Assembly (NCBI RefSeq): GCF_002885955.2
Contig: NZ_POQS01000010.1
Location: 110,274 to 174,273 of the forward strand
Length of the DNA stretch: 64,000 bases
From: Achromobacter pulmonis
GTDB taxonomy: Bacteria > Pseudomonadota > Gammaproteobacteria > Burkholderiales > Burkholderiaceae_B
Direction: 5' to 3'
Below the pieces are notes generated by a model. The model searched no databases and had not been told where the DNA came from. It saw only the letters and a list, made by a program, of their open reading frames with translations. Position numbers and translations under genes: made by a program. Within the stretch, counting starts at the first letter, position 1, and each line of letters starts with the position of its first letter. Positions 1 through 7,060 of the stretch are shown here, piece by piece.

Positions 1-2
1 CT

Positions 3-128
3 GCGCGCATGCGCGCCATCGGCTACGTCGGGGCCTCGCACAACGGTCCCGGGCAACGCCAGCGGCTGCTGGACGAAGGCGCCAGCGAGGTCATCGACGA
101 CCTGCGCCGTCTGCCGGAACGGCTGTAG
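3..128 (+). CDS. HAD-family hydrolase, C-terminal fragment
   Basis: Only the last 41 codons lie in the window, so the 5' end is missing. The translation contains MRAIGYVGASHNGPG, then LLDEGASEVIDDL, and ends in RLPERL followed by TAG. This resembles the final strand and helix of HAD-IA phosphatases (phosphoglycolate phosphatase type), where a G-A-x-x-V-I-x-D-L segment places the product against the core. The catalytic DxD motif lies outside the window, so the substrate cannot be judged. It runs convergently towards the toxin-like gene at 164-448. Confidence 0.55.
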   Translation, partial: ARMRAIGYVGASHNGPGQRQRLLDEGASEVIDDLRRLPERL

Positions 129-163
129 CGGCGCGTGGATGGCCCGGGCCGGCCGGTCCCGGG

Positions 164-448
164 TCAGTGGTAATCGAAGATCTCGACGTCGGCGGGGCCG
201 TCGGCGGTCCAGACGAAGCAGATGCGCCATTGGTCGTTGATGCGTATGCTGTGCCGCCCGGCGCGCTTGCCGTCTTTCAGGTATTCCAGACGATTGCCCG
301 GCGGGGTGCGCAGGTCCACGAGCTGGCGCGCCGCATGCAGCAGGCGCAGCTTCTTGAGCGCAGGGGCTTCGGCGTTGACCCACCTGGGGACCCGCCGCAG
401 CTCGAACAGGGCCTGCGTATCTGCACACCGGAAGGACTGGATCGCCAT
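164..448 (-). CDS. HigB/RelE-type toxin, orphan
   Basis: This 94-residue protein matches the HigB (RelE/ParE superfamily) mRNA-interferase family. It begins MAIQSFRCADTQALFEL and carries LRTPPGNRLEYL, SIRINDQWRICFVW and the terminal DVEIFDYH, all family landmarks including the basic RxNxQxRI patch. An in-frame ATG lies 15 codons upstream at 493, but MxIQSF is the usual N-terminus of the family, so the internal ATG at 448 is preferred; no strong ribosome site precedes either. In higBA operons the antitoxin gene follows directly. Here only 35 bases separate the stop from the end of the convergent HAD gene, so there is no room for higA. The gene is an orphan toxin, either inactive, chromosomally tamed, or neutralised in trans. 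Confidence 0.75.
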   Translation of the reverse strand: MAIQSFRCADTQALFELRRVPRWVNAEAPALKKLRLLHAARQLVDLRTPPGNRLEYLKDGKRAGRHSIRINDQWRICFVWTADGPADVEIFDYH

Positions 449-553
449 GATCGGACGGTGACGCGTTGCGGTATCGACGCAAACGGTATCCATCGCGCGT
501 ACAGGGCGCCAGCGGGCCGGATCGGATCTAGGACGCCGCGATGGCGTCGCGCT

Positions 554-1837
554 TCATGTCTGCGAATTCATCTGGTCTGCGCGTTCCAGCAGCAATGCGC
601 GCTCGCGGGCATTGCGCGTCATGCCGGCGGCGCGTTCGAATTCGGCGCGGGCCTCGGCGCGGCGGCCCAGCCTGGCCAGCAGGTCGGCGCGCACGCTGGG
701 CAGCCAATGGTAATTGGCCAGCGCCGGGTCCTGCGCCAGCCGGTCGGCCAGGTCCAGTCCAGCCTGCGGGCCGAAGGCCATGCCCACGGCGACGGCGCGG
801 TTCAGTTCCACCACCGGCGAGGGCTGCGCCTGCGCCAGCGCGTCGTACAGCGCCACGATGCGCTGCCAGTCGGTGTCTTCGGGCGTGCGGGCGCGGGCAT
901 GGCAGGCCGCCAGCGCGGCCTGCAGCGCGTAGGGGCCGCGTGCCCCGCCCAGCGCGTCGGCGCGGTCCAGCGCCGCCAGCCCGCGGCGGATCAGCAAGCG
1001 GTCCCAGCGGGCGCGGTCCTGGTCCATCAGCAGCACGGGACGGCCCTGCGCGTCGGCGCGCGCGCACAGGCGCGAGGCCTGCAGTTCCATCAGCGCGACC
1101 AGCCCGTGCACCTCGCTTTCCCCGGACGCCAGCTCGGCCAGCACGCGGCCCAGGCGCAACGCTTCGTCGCACAGGGCGGGGCGGGTCCAGTCATCGCCCG
1201 AGGTGGCCGAATAGCCTTCGTTGAAGATCAGGTAGATGACCTCCAGCACCGAGGCCAGGCGCGGCGCGCGCTCGTGCGCCCGCGGCACTTCGAACGGCAC
1301 GTTGGCGGCCGAGAGGCTGCGCTTGGCGCGCACGATGCGCTGCGCGATGGTGGACTCCGAGGCCAGGAAGGCGCGCGCGATCTCGGCCGTGGACAGCCCG
1401 CCCAGCAGGCGCAGCGTCAGCGCCACGCGGGCCTCGGTCGACAGCAGCGGATGACAGGCGGTGAAGATCAGGCGCAGCAGATCGTCGCCGATGTCGTCCT
1501 GGCGCGCGGCGTCCAGCGCGTCGACGAAATCCGGCTCCACGTCGGCCTGCAGGGCCTCCAGCTCGCGGCCGATCTGCTCGTGCTTGCGCGTATGCAGCGC
1601 GTCCAGCCGCAAGCGGTCGCGGGCGCGGTTCTTGGCGGTGGTCATCAGCCACGCTCCCGGGTTGTCGGGCACGCCGGTCTCGGGCCAGCGTTCCAGGGCG
1701 GCGACCAGGGCATCCTGCGCCAGTTCTTCGGCCAGGCCGACGTCGCGCACCAGGCGCGCGACGCCGGCGATGACGCTGGCGGCTTCGATCCGCCAGACCG
1801 CCTCGATGGCGCGATGCGTGGCCGCCTGCGTCGTCAT
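554..1837 (-). CDS. ECF RNA polymerase sigma factor, ECF42 type with C-terminal TPR extension
   Basis: This protein of 427 residues is far longer than a minimal ECF sigma (about 180). Sigma-2 lies at roughly residues 10-80 (LAEELAQDALVAALERW, then PGAWLMTTAKNRARD). Sigma-4 lies at about 110-170 (GGLSTAEIARAFLASESTIAQRIVRAK). The remaining 230 residues are an alanine-rich helical extension with a NEGYS motif and TPR-like repeats, the hallmark of ECF42. That family has no anti-sigma factor and is tied to DGPF (YciI-like) proteins. The ATG at 1837 overlaps the stop of the upstream VOC gene by 4 bases, so it is translationally coupled to the DGPF/VOC genes before it. The signal sensed is unknown; the extension is thought to control activity. 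Confidence 0.88.
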   Translation of the reverse strand: MTTQAATHRAIEAVWRIEAASVIAGVARLVRDVGLAEELAQDALVAALERWPETGVPDNPGAWLMTTAKNRARDRLRLDALHTRKHEQIGRELEALQADVEPDFVDALDAARQDDIGDDLLRLIFTACHPLLSTEARVALTLRLLGGLSTAEIARAFLASESTIAQRIVRAKRSLSAANVPFEVPRAHERAPRLASVLEVIYLIFNEGYSATSGDDWTRPALCDEALRLGRVLAELASGESEVHGLVALMELQASRLCARADAQGRPVLLMDQDRARWDRLLIRRGLAALDRADALGGARGPYALQAALAACHARARTPEDTDWQRIVALYDALAQAQPSPVVELNRAVAVGMAFGPQAGLDLADRLAQDPALANYHWLPSVRADLLARLGRRAEARAEFERAAGMTRNARERALLLERADQMNSQT

Positions 1838-2241
1838 GCTTCGGGCATCTCGCCGGGCACCATGTACACCAGCTCCCAGATGTGGCCGTCCAGGTCTTCG
1901 AAGCCGTGCGCGTACATGAAGCCGTGGTCCTGCGGCTGGCGCGGCGCGCTGCCGCCGGCGGCCAGCGCGCGCGCCACCAGGTCGTCGACCTCGGCGCGGC
2001 TGTCGCAGGACAGCGCGATCAGGACTTCGGTGCTCTTGTTGGCGTCGGCCACCGGCTTGCCGGTGAAGGTCTGGAAGAAGTCGGTCACCAGCAGCATGAC
2101 GTAGATGTCGTCGCTGACGACCATGCAGGCGCCCTGGTCGTTGGTGAACTGGGGATTGAAGGAAAAGCCCAGGCTCTTGAAGAAAGCCTGCGATTTCTGC
2201 ATGTCGGCGATGGGCAGATTGACGAAGATCTGTTTGGGCAT
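1834..2241 (-). CDS. VOC-superfamily (glyoxalase-like) protein in the sigma operon
   Basis: This 135-residue protein of the vicinal-oxygen-chelate fold starts MPKQIFVNLPIADMQKS, with AFFKSLGFSF closing the first beta-alpha-beta-beta-beta unit. It ends with GFMYAHGFEDLDGHIWELVYM, where D-x-D-G-H-x-W-E supplies the typical last-strand metal ligand Glu. An upstream ATG at 2280 is possible, but the family start MPKQIF is preferred. Related proteins are annotated as glyoxalase/bleomycin-resistance or lactoylglutathione lyase-like; no substrate can be assigned. It lies between the DGPF gene and the sigma gene, overlapping the latter by 4 bases. Confidence 0.8.
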   Translation of the reverse strand: MPKQIFVNLPIADMQKSQAFFKSLGFSFNPQFTNDQGACMVVSDDIYVMLLVTDFFQTFTGKPVADANKSTEVLIALSCDSRAEVDDLVARALAAGGSAPRQPQDHGFMYAHGFEDLDGHIWELVYMVPGEMPEA

Positions 2242-2292
2242 GATGTGGGTTTCCGGTGGGTCGGCTTGGGATCGGTGCAAGAGCGATGGCTG

Positions 2293-2703
2293 TCAGCGGC
2301 TGATGGCCGGCAGGCGCCGGAACCGTTCGATCGATTCGCTGGGGCCGAGTTCGTCCAGCTCGTACATCTGGCGCACTTCGATGGAGCAGGGCTGGTCGGG
2401 AAAAGGCTCGGGAAAGCGCAAGGCCCATTGCATGGCCTCTTCGCGCGAGCGCGCCTGGATCATGGTGTAGCCGGCGATCAGCTCCTTGGTGTCGGCGAAC
2501 GGGCCGTCGATCACCGAGCGCTGGCCGTGGTCGTAATGCACCCGCCAGCCGCGCGAGGAGGGCTGCAGGCCGTTGGCGTCGAGCAGCACGCCCGCCTTGG
2601 CCAGGGCTTCGTGATAGGTCGTCATCGCGGCGAACATGCTTTCGGGCGGCATGACGCCGGCTTCGCTGTCGGGCGTGGCCCGTACTAGGATCATGAATCG
2701 CAT
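2293..2703 (-). CDS. DGPF-motif (YciI-like) protein
   Basis: The protein has 136 residues in the YCII-related ferredoxin-like fold. It starts MRFMILVRATPDSEAG and contains SVIDGPFADTKELIAGYTMIQ, the DGPF signature of proteins that accompany ECF42 sigma factors. EVRQMYELDELG near the C-terminus is also typical. No enzymatic activity is established for the family; the conserved Asp/Gly pocket suggests small-molecule binding or catalysis. It is the first gene of the operon yciI-like, VOC, sigma, and a matching ECF42 promoter lies about 63 bases upstream. Confidence 0.85.
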   Translation of the reverse strand: MRFMILVRATPDSEAGVMPPESMFAAMTTYHEALAKAGVLLDANGLQPSSRGWRVHYDHGQRSVIDGPFADTKELIAGYTMIQARSREEAMQWALRFPEPFPDQPCSIEVRQMYELDELGPSESIERFRRLPAISR

Positions 2704-2765
2704 TCCTGAATCTCCTGGGTTCGGAAATCACAGCCCGTCGTGTTTTTCCGGGCTTGTACAGGCAC

Positions 2766-2792
2766 GACGAACGACGCGGCGCCGGATCGACA
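2766..2792 (-). promoter_or_regulatory. Candidate ECF42 promoter
   Basis: Read on the minus strand this is TGTCGA (2792-2787), a 17-base spacer, then CGTC (2769-2766). I recall the published ECF42 consensus as TGTCGA at -35 and CG(A/T)C-like at -10, and this fits it. The DGPF gene starts 63 bases downstream. The leader could fold AGCCCG/CGGGCT (2749-2754 with 2732-2737). It implies autoregulation of the operon by its own sigma factor. Confidence 0.6.
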
Positions 2793-2930
2793 TCTGTGCG
2801 AAAAACCTAGGGTAAGTCCCAGGTCTGCGGGACGGCGGCGCAACACAACCAGCAGATTGTTACGAACACTCAGCCCTGGTTGCAGCGCGCCTGCCTACAC
2901 TCGCAGGCGTCCACAACTTTGAATACAGAT

Positions 2931-3089
2931 ATGAAAATCCTTTGCAGCTTTGCCTTGATGGCGGCCCTGTTGTCAGGCTGCGCCGTCTATACGCCCGACG
3001 GCGCGGTGATCGTCGATCCTCACGGCGGCTACGGCGGCGGCGGCGGCGGTTTCTGTCCGCCGGGACAGGCCAAGAAAGGCAACTGCTGA
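2931..3089 (+). CDS. Small Gly-rich lipoprotein
   Basis: This 52-residue protein starts MKILCSFALMAALLSGC, a signal peptide with lipobox LSGC (cleavage before Cys17). The mature part has about 36 residues with a run of glycines and ends GFCPPGQAKKGNC. The ATG at 2931 sits exactly ahead of the signal peptide. It is transcribed opposite to the flanking DGPF genes, between them. The function is unknown; two further cysteines could form a disulphide in the periplasm. Confidence 0.7.
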   Translation: MKILCSFALMAALLSGCAVYTPDGAVIVDPHGGYGGGGGGFCPPGQAKKGNC

Positions 3090-3105
3090 AGCCGGGCCAC
3101 GGCGG

Positions 3106-3459
3106 CTACATGAAGCAGGGGCCTAGCTCGCGCACCTCCACCGTGGCCCATTGCGCGGCCGGGCACTGCGCCGCCAGCGCCAACGCTTCCTCGCGCGTCT
3201 CGCAGCTCAGCAGGAAGAATCCCCCGATCATCTCCTTGGCCTCGGCATAGGGGCCGTCGAGCAGGGAGCGCTCGCCGTCGCGGATCTGCAGGCGCACCGC
3301 CTCCGAATCCGACTTGAGCGACTCCGCGCGCACCAGCAGGCCGCGCGCCTGCAGGTCCTCGGCATAGCCGACCATCTGCGCATAGGCCTTGCGGCCTTCC
3401 TCGGGCGTGCGCCGGGCGCGCTGGCCCGCCGGTTCGACGATCAATAGCAGGTACGACAT
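3106..3459 (-). CDS. Second DGPF/DGPY (YciI-like) protein
   Basis: This is a 117-residue YCII-related protein. MSYLLLIVEPAGQRA opens the fold and SLLDGPYAEAKEMIGGFFLL is the DGPF signature with F replaced by Y. It ends with VEVRELGPCFM. It is a paralogue of the gene at 2293-2703 and is probably another member of the neighbouring ECF42 regulon. No TGTCGA box is visible in its 137-base upstream region, so control by the sigma factor is not shown. Its role is unknown. Confidence 0.82.
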   Translation of the reverse strand: MSYLLLIVEPAGQRARRTPEEGRKAYAQMVGYAEDLQARGLLVRAESLKSDSEAVRLQIRDGERSLLDGPYAEAKEMIGGFFLLSCETREEALALAAQCPAAQWATVEVRELGPCFM

Positions 3460-3596
3460 GGGAGCTTCCTGGACGGACGACGGATCGGGTCCGCCAGATT
3501 ACCGCCGATCGCGGCGGTTTCGCCATTGTTTTCGCAGCCGGATTGGGCTGGCCGTCCTGCAAGGAGGTCCGGTGCTGGACCTCGGCGGGTACGTGC

Positions 3597-4007
3597 TCAG
3601 GTTCGTGGCGCCTGAATCATTTTCCAGCCATTGCCGGCGGGATCGCGAAAGCCCGCGTCGATGCTGCCGTAGCGCTCCATCGGCTCCTGAGTGAATTCGA
3701 CCCCGGCGGTCTTCAGCCGGGCATATTGCGCACGACAGTCGGAAACGTGCAAGACCAGGGGCGGCATGGCGCCCTTGGCGACCATGGCGAGCAGGGTTTG
3801 CGTGGTGGTGTCGTCGTGCACCGGCGGGCCGGGTCTGAACAGGCCGAGCTGGAAAGAGGGCTGGTCGGGATGCTGGACCGTCAGCCATCGGTACGGCCCG
3901 TTCTGCACGTCGGTATGGACCTTGAAACCGAGCTTGCCGACATAGAAGGCGAGCGCCTCGTCCTGGTCGTCGACGTACAGGCCCACCACATTGATTCCTG
4001 GGTTCAT
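3597..4007 (-). CDS. VOC-superfamily protein
   Basis: The product is a 136-residue glyoxalase/bleomycin-resistance-fold protein. MNPGINVVGLYVDDQDEAL and FYVGKLGFKVHTD form the first module; GVEFTQEPMERYGSIDAGF and RDPAGNGWKMIQ form the second. A D-P-A-G-N-G-W ending in place of D-P-x-G-N-x-x-E is common in this subgroup, so the last metal-ligand Glu is missing and classical glyoxalase I activity is doubtful. The start ATG overlaps the stop of the AraC-type gene by one base (TAATG) behind a good AGGAGG site, so the two genes form one operon. Confidence 0.8.
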   Translation of the reverse strand: MNPGINVVGLYVDDQDEALAFYVGKLGFKVHTDVQNGPYRWLTVQHPDQPSFQLGLFRPGPPVHDDTTTQTLLAMVAKGAMPPLVLHVSDCRAQYARLKTAGVEFTQEPMERYGSIDAGFRDPAGNGWKMIQAPRT

Positions 4008-4498
4008 TAGACCTCCTGGGTTGGTGTGGGCAATGTAGTCCTGCTCTTGCGGCGGCGCTTCTCCAAAACTGCGGTTTCGAGTTCAGGCCGCAACGCGGCT
4101 TTCAGAATACAGGCCGGCACCGGGGCGAGCTGTTCATACGAAGTCCGGGCCTGGCGGCGCACGGCGCCGGGGCTGTGGCCGGTCACGTCGCGAAACACGC
4201 GGCCGAAGCTGCCCAGACTCTCCCAGCCGCTGGCGTAGGCGACGTCGGTAATGCTGAGCGCGGTGTCGCGCAGCAGGGCCGTCGCGCGTTCGATGCGCCG
4301 GGTCAGCAGATAGCGGTGCGGCGGCAGGCCGAAGGCCTGTTTGAAGCTGCGGGCGAAATGCGCTTCGGTGACGCCTGCCACCGCGGCCAGACGCTCGACC
4401 GGCCAGGCCTCGTGCGAGGCGGCGTCGATGCGGTCCTTGGCGCGCAGCAGGCGGCGCAGCAGGGCGGGGGCCATGGGTTTGGGCGTGGCGGGCGGCAT
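4007..4498 (-). CDS. AraC-family transcriptional regulator (DNA-binding domain only)
   Basis: The 163-residue protein consists almost wholly of the AraC double helix-turn-helix (about residues 15-115). The first motif includes PVERLAAVAGVTEAHFARSFKQAFG; the second has SITDVAYASGWESLGSFGRVFRDVTGHSPG. There is no N-terminal effector domain, as in SoxS/MarA-sized regulators, and a basic C-terminal tail of about 45 residues follows. It is the first gene of a two-gene unit with the VOC protein and probably controls that unit. The effector is unknown. Confidence 0.85.
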   Translation of the reverse strand: MPPATPKPMAPALLRRLLRAKDRIDAASHEAWPVERLAAVAGVTEAHFARSFKQAFGLPPHRYLLTRRIERATALLRDTALSITDVAYASGWESLGSFGRVFRDVTGHSPGAVRRQARTSYEQLAPVPACILKAALRPELETAVLEKRRRKSRTTLPTPTQEV

Positions 4499-4646
4499 TT
4501 GTCCAGTTTAGGCGCTGGAAAGCGACTGAAACAGCTTATACACCCGGTATCCCAGCCAGCAGGACTGACACACGGCGGCGATGCTAATTTGGGTCCCGAT
4601 CGTGCGATCCCCGTGGGGCGGGGACGCCGGCTACAGGAGAATAATC

Positions 4647-5000
4647 ATGGCCATCACCAAACGACTGATTCAAGCGGTACTTGCGGGCGCGCTGGCGCTG
4701 GGCGTCAGCGCCACGGCGTTGGCCGACCGCGAGACGCGCAACACCGTCATCGGCGCCGGACTGGGCGGCGTGGCGGGTGCGTTGCTGTCGGATGGCGATC
4801 CCTGGGTCACCTTGGGCGGCGCGGCGGCCGGCGGGGTGCTGGGCAATGTGCTGACGGACGATAACGACCACCGCCGCGGCGGCCGCCGCCACTGGAACCG
4901 CGACCGCGGCCGCGACCATCATTCGTACCGGCGCGCCGGCTATCGCGGCGATGGCGGCTATCGCGGCCACCATCGCTCTTACGGCCGCCATCGCCATTGA
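4647..5000 (+). CDS. Secreted glycine-zipper protein with His/Arg/Gly-rich tail
   Basis: This is a 117-residue protein with a signal peptide (MAITKRLIQAVLAGALALG, cleavage after ALA near residue 26). A glycine-zipper 2TM-like segment follows (GAGLGGVAGALL, then LGGAAAGGVLGNVL). The C-terminal 40 residues are rich in Arg, His, Gly and Tyr. AGGAG lies 9 bases before the ATG. Glycine-zipper proteins of this size are associated with the outer membrane or envelope; the basic tail could bind metal or polyanions, which is inference. It converges on the motB-like gene with 10 bases between stops. Confidence 0.75.
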   Translation: MAITKRLIQAVLAGALALGVSATALADRETRNTVIGAGLGGVAGALLSDGDPWVTLGGAAAGGVLGNVLTDDNDHRRGGRRHWNRDRGRDHHSYRRAGYRGDGGYRGHHRSYGRHRH

Positions 5001-5010
5001 GGACGGCGGC

Positions 5011-5952
5011 TCAGGAACGCGGCGCGGCGGGACCCTGCGCCGCCTTCTGCGGCGCGGTGATGTCCATGATCAGTTCCACGCGCCGGTTGGCGGCGCGGCC
5101 CGCGGCGGTGTCGTTGGATTCGAGCGGGCGGGTTTCGGCGTAGCCGACCGCGCGCAGGCGCTGCGGCGCGACGCCGTCGCGCACCAGTTCGCGCAGCACG
5201 CTGGTGGCGCGGCTGCTGGACAGTTCCCAGTTCGAGGCGAACTGCCGGGTCTGGATGGGCACCGGGTCGCTATGGCCTTCGACGGACACCTGGTAATCGT
5301 TTTTGTTGAGGATGCCGGCCAGGCGCTTGATGACGTCCAGCCCGGCCGGGCTGAGGGTGGCCTGGCCGGACGGGAACAGCAGTTCGTTGCTGATGCGGAA
5401 GCTGACCGATTGTTCGTTGATGATGACGTCGACCGAGTTGCCCAGGTCGGCCAGGCCCAGCGATTCCTTGGACGGCGCGCGCAGCGGCGGCGCGGCTTCG
5501 GCCACGATCTCGCCTTCCTGCTCGGGCGCGGCGTCGGCCACGGCGGCCGCGGGCGGCGCGGCCGGGGCCGGCGGCTCGGCCCAGCTGGCCGGGATGGCCA
5601 CGGCGTCGAATTCGGAATATTCGCCTTCATAGGCCGGCAGGCCGCTGGCGGCCAGCGAGCCGACCAGCTGCACCGGCTGCTCGTTGCCGAAGAAAGCCAG
5701 GCCCTGCAGGCGGGTCAGCGCCAGCAGCACGACCAGCAGCGCCAGCAGCAGCGTGATCAGATCCAGGTAGCTGAGCAGCCAGTGTTCGGATTCCGGTTCT
5801 ACGTTGTCCTCGACGTGCCAGCGGGCGTAGCGGTCCTGGCGGCCGCTTCTGCCCTGGCGCCAGGCGCCGCCGGCGGCCGCCTTGCGGGCGCGCAGCTCGG
5901 CCTGGCGGGCCTGCTCGATCCGCTCGGCCAGGGTGGGCGAGATCAGGCTCAT
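5011..5952 (-). CDS. MotB/OmpA-type motor stator protein
   Basis: This 313-residue inner-membrane protein has a charged cytoplasmic N-terminus of about 57 residues. One transmembrane helix starts with LLSYLDLITLLLALLVV; Asp64 is in the position of the proton-binding Asp32 of MotB. A Pro/Ala-rich periplasmic linker and an OmpA-like peptidoglycan-binding domain follow (about 170-300: EGHSDPVPIQT, then SNWELSSSRATSVL, a MotB landmark, and AANRRVEL). It pairs with the MotA-like protein upstream, overlapping it by 4 bases. No other flagellar gene is in the window, so this is a detached stator set, either an alternative flagellar stator or a TolR/ExbD-like energiser. Confidence 0.85.
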   Translation of the reverse strand: MSLISPTLAERIEQARQAELRARKAAAGGAWRQGRSGRQDRYARWHVEDNVEPESEHWLLSYLDLITLLLALLVVLLALTRLQGLAFFGNEQPVQLVGSLAASGLPAYEGEYSEFDAVAIPASWAEPPAPAAPPAAAVADAAPEQEGEIVAEAAPPLRAPSKESLGLADLGNSVDVIINEQSVSFRISNELLFPSGQATLSPAGLDVIKRLAGILNKNDYQVSVEGHSDPVPIQTRQFASNWELSSSRATSVLRELVRDGVAPQRLRAVGYAETRPLESNDTAAGRAANRRVELIMDITAPQKAAQGPAAPRS

Positions 5953-6815
5953 TGGCGCGCGGCGGCCGGGCGGGCCAGGGGCACGGAACGGACGGCGGGC
6001 TTGGCCGCGCCGTCGGCCTTGGGCTGGGCCGGCTCCTGCAGGCCGCCGTCATGGATTTCGTCTTCGATGTGCATGACGAAGGAATTGAGCGTTTCGCGCA
6101 CGACGGCGGGGCCGCGCTTCTCGCACATCATGGCGATGCCTTGCAGCACCATGTTCATGGATTCGACGCGGCGCGCGGTGCGGCGCTCCAGTTTCAGGGC
6201 GATGGGCTTGCACACCAGGTTGGCCAGCAGGATGCCGTAGAAGGTGGTCATCAGGCCGATGGCCAGCTGCTGGCCGATGGTCTGAATGCTGCCGTCGCCC
6301 AGCACCGACATCAGGTTGATCAGCCCGACCAGGGTGCCCAGCATGCCGAAGGCGGGCGCGAAGGTGGCCATGACGCGGAACATCTGCGCTTCGGCCTGTT
6401 CGCGGGCGCGCAGGCGCGCCACGCGCCATTGCAGCAGTTCGATGATCTGGTCTTCCGGCGTATTGTCGATGATGAGCTGCACGCCGGTGCGCAGGAAGGG
6501 ATTGGAGACTTTTTTCAGCGCCTCTTCGACCTTGCGCACGTCGGTGTTCATCCAGAGCTGGGCCATGGTCACCAGTTCGTCGATGTCGCGCTGCTGGTCG
6601 TGCTGGTCGTTGCGGAACACGGTGCGCACCAGCCTGAAGATCCGCACCACTTCGGACAGCGGATAGGCGATGAACAGCGCCGCGCAGGTGCCGCCCAGCA
6701 CGATGGCCAGCCCGGGCAGGTTGATGTAGAGGCTGGGGTCGGTGGCCGCCAGGGCCACCACGATGACCAGGGTGAACAGGCCGACGGCGGCGCCGATGAG
6801 GGTAGACGGATTCAT
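5949..6815 (-). CDS. MotA/TolQ/ExbB-family stator protein
   Basis: The 288-residue polytopic membrane protein has two N-terminal helices (LIGAAVGLFTLVIVVALAA; LAIVLGGTCAALFIAY). A large cytoplasmic loop (about 50-150) follows, then two helices carrying the diagnostic PAFGMLGTLVGLINLMSVLG and LMTTFYGILLANLVCKPIA. The size, the loop and the KLERRTARRVE segment after helix 4 fit MotA/PomA better than ExbB. With the downstream MotB-like partner it would form a proton-driven 5:2 stator. It is the first gene of the pair. Confidence 0.87.
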   Translation of the reverse strand: MNPSTLIGAAVGLFTLVIVVALAATDPSLYINLPGLAIVLGGTCAALFIAYPLSEVVRIFRLVRTVFRNDQHDQQRDIDELVTMAQLWMNTDVRKVEEALKKVSNPFLRTGVQLIIDNTPEDQIIELLQWRVARLRAREQAEAQMFRVMATFAPAFGMLGTLVGLINLMSVLGDGSIQTIGQQLAIGLMTTFYGILLANLVCKPIALKLERRTARRVESMNMVLQGIAMMCEKRGPAVVRETLNSFVMHIEDEIHDGGLQEPAQPKADGAAKPAVRSVPLARPAAARQ

Positions 6816-7060
6816 GGATCTTGCCCGATAACGAAGGCGCTCCGCGCGCGGAGTGCCGGAATTTCGGGAAATTCTAGCCAGGACCGGCGCCGCTCAATCG
6901 GCCGGAAAGCGGGGCGAAATAGGCCGTAAGCATCGGCTTGGCCTGCGCGCCCGCGCTGCCTGGCGATCCGTCAAAATGGGGGCGGACCGGCGGATATGTA
7001 TATCATGAGCGGCATCTGGCGGCGCCTCGCCCGGCGGCCGCCGCCGAACTGGAGCAAAAC

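Noticed and set aside
135..163. CCCGGG-N-CCCGGG hairpin between the HAD and toxin genes
   Set aside because: The arms are themselves palindromes in very GC-rich DNA and no T run follows, so a terminator cannot be supported.
167..2104. 645-codon open frame on the + strand opposite the sigma/VOC genes
   Set aside because: It is the antisense of real genes with family motifs on the minus strand; the product is Arg/Gln/His/Gly-rich with no fold signature, as high-GC antisense frames usually are.
4920..5000. CRISPR-like or tandem repeat in the His/Arg/Gly tail of the glycine-zipper gene
   Set aside because: The repetition is of short degenerate codons inside a coding sequence, with no spacer structure.
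5011..6815. ExbB/ExbD or TolQ/TolR pair
   Set aside because: The membrane protein has the MotA-size loop and the partner has a MotB-type OmpA domain; no TonB or TolA/TolB gene is near.
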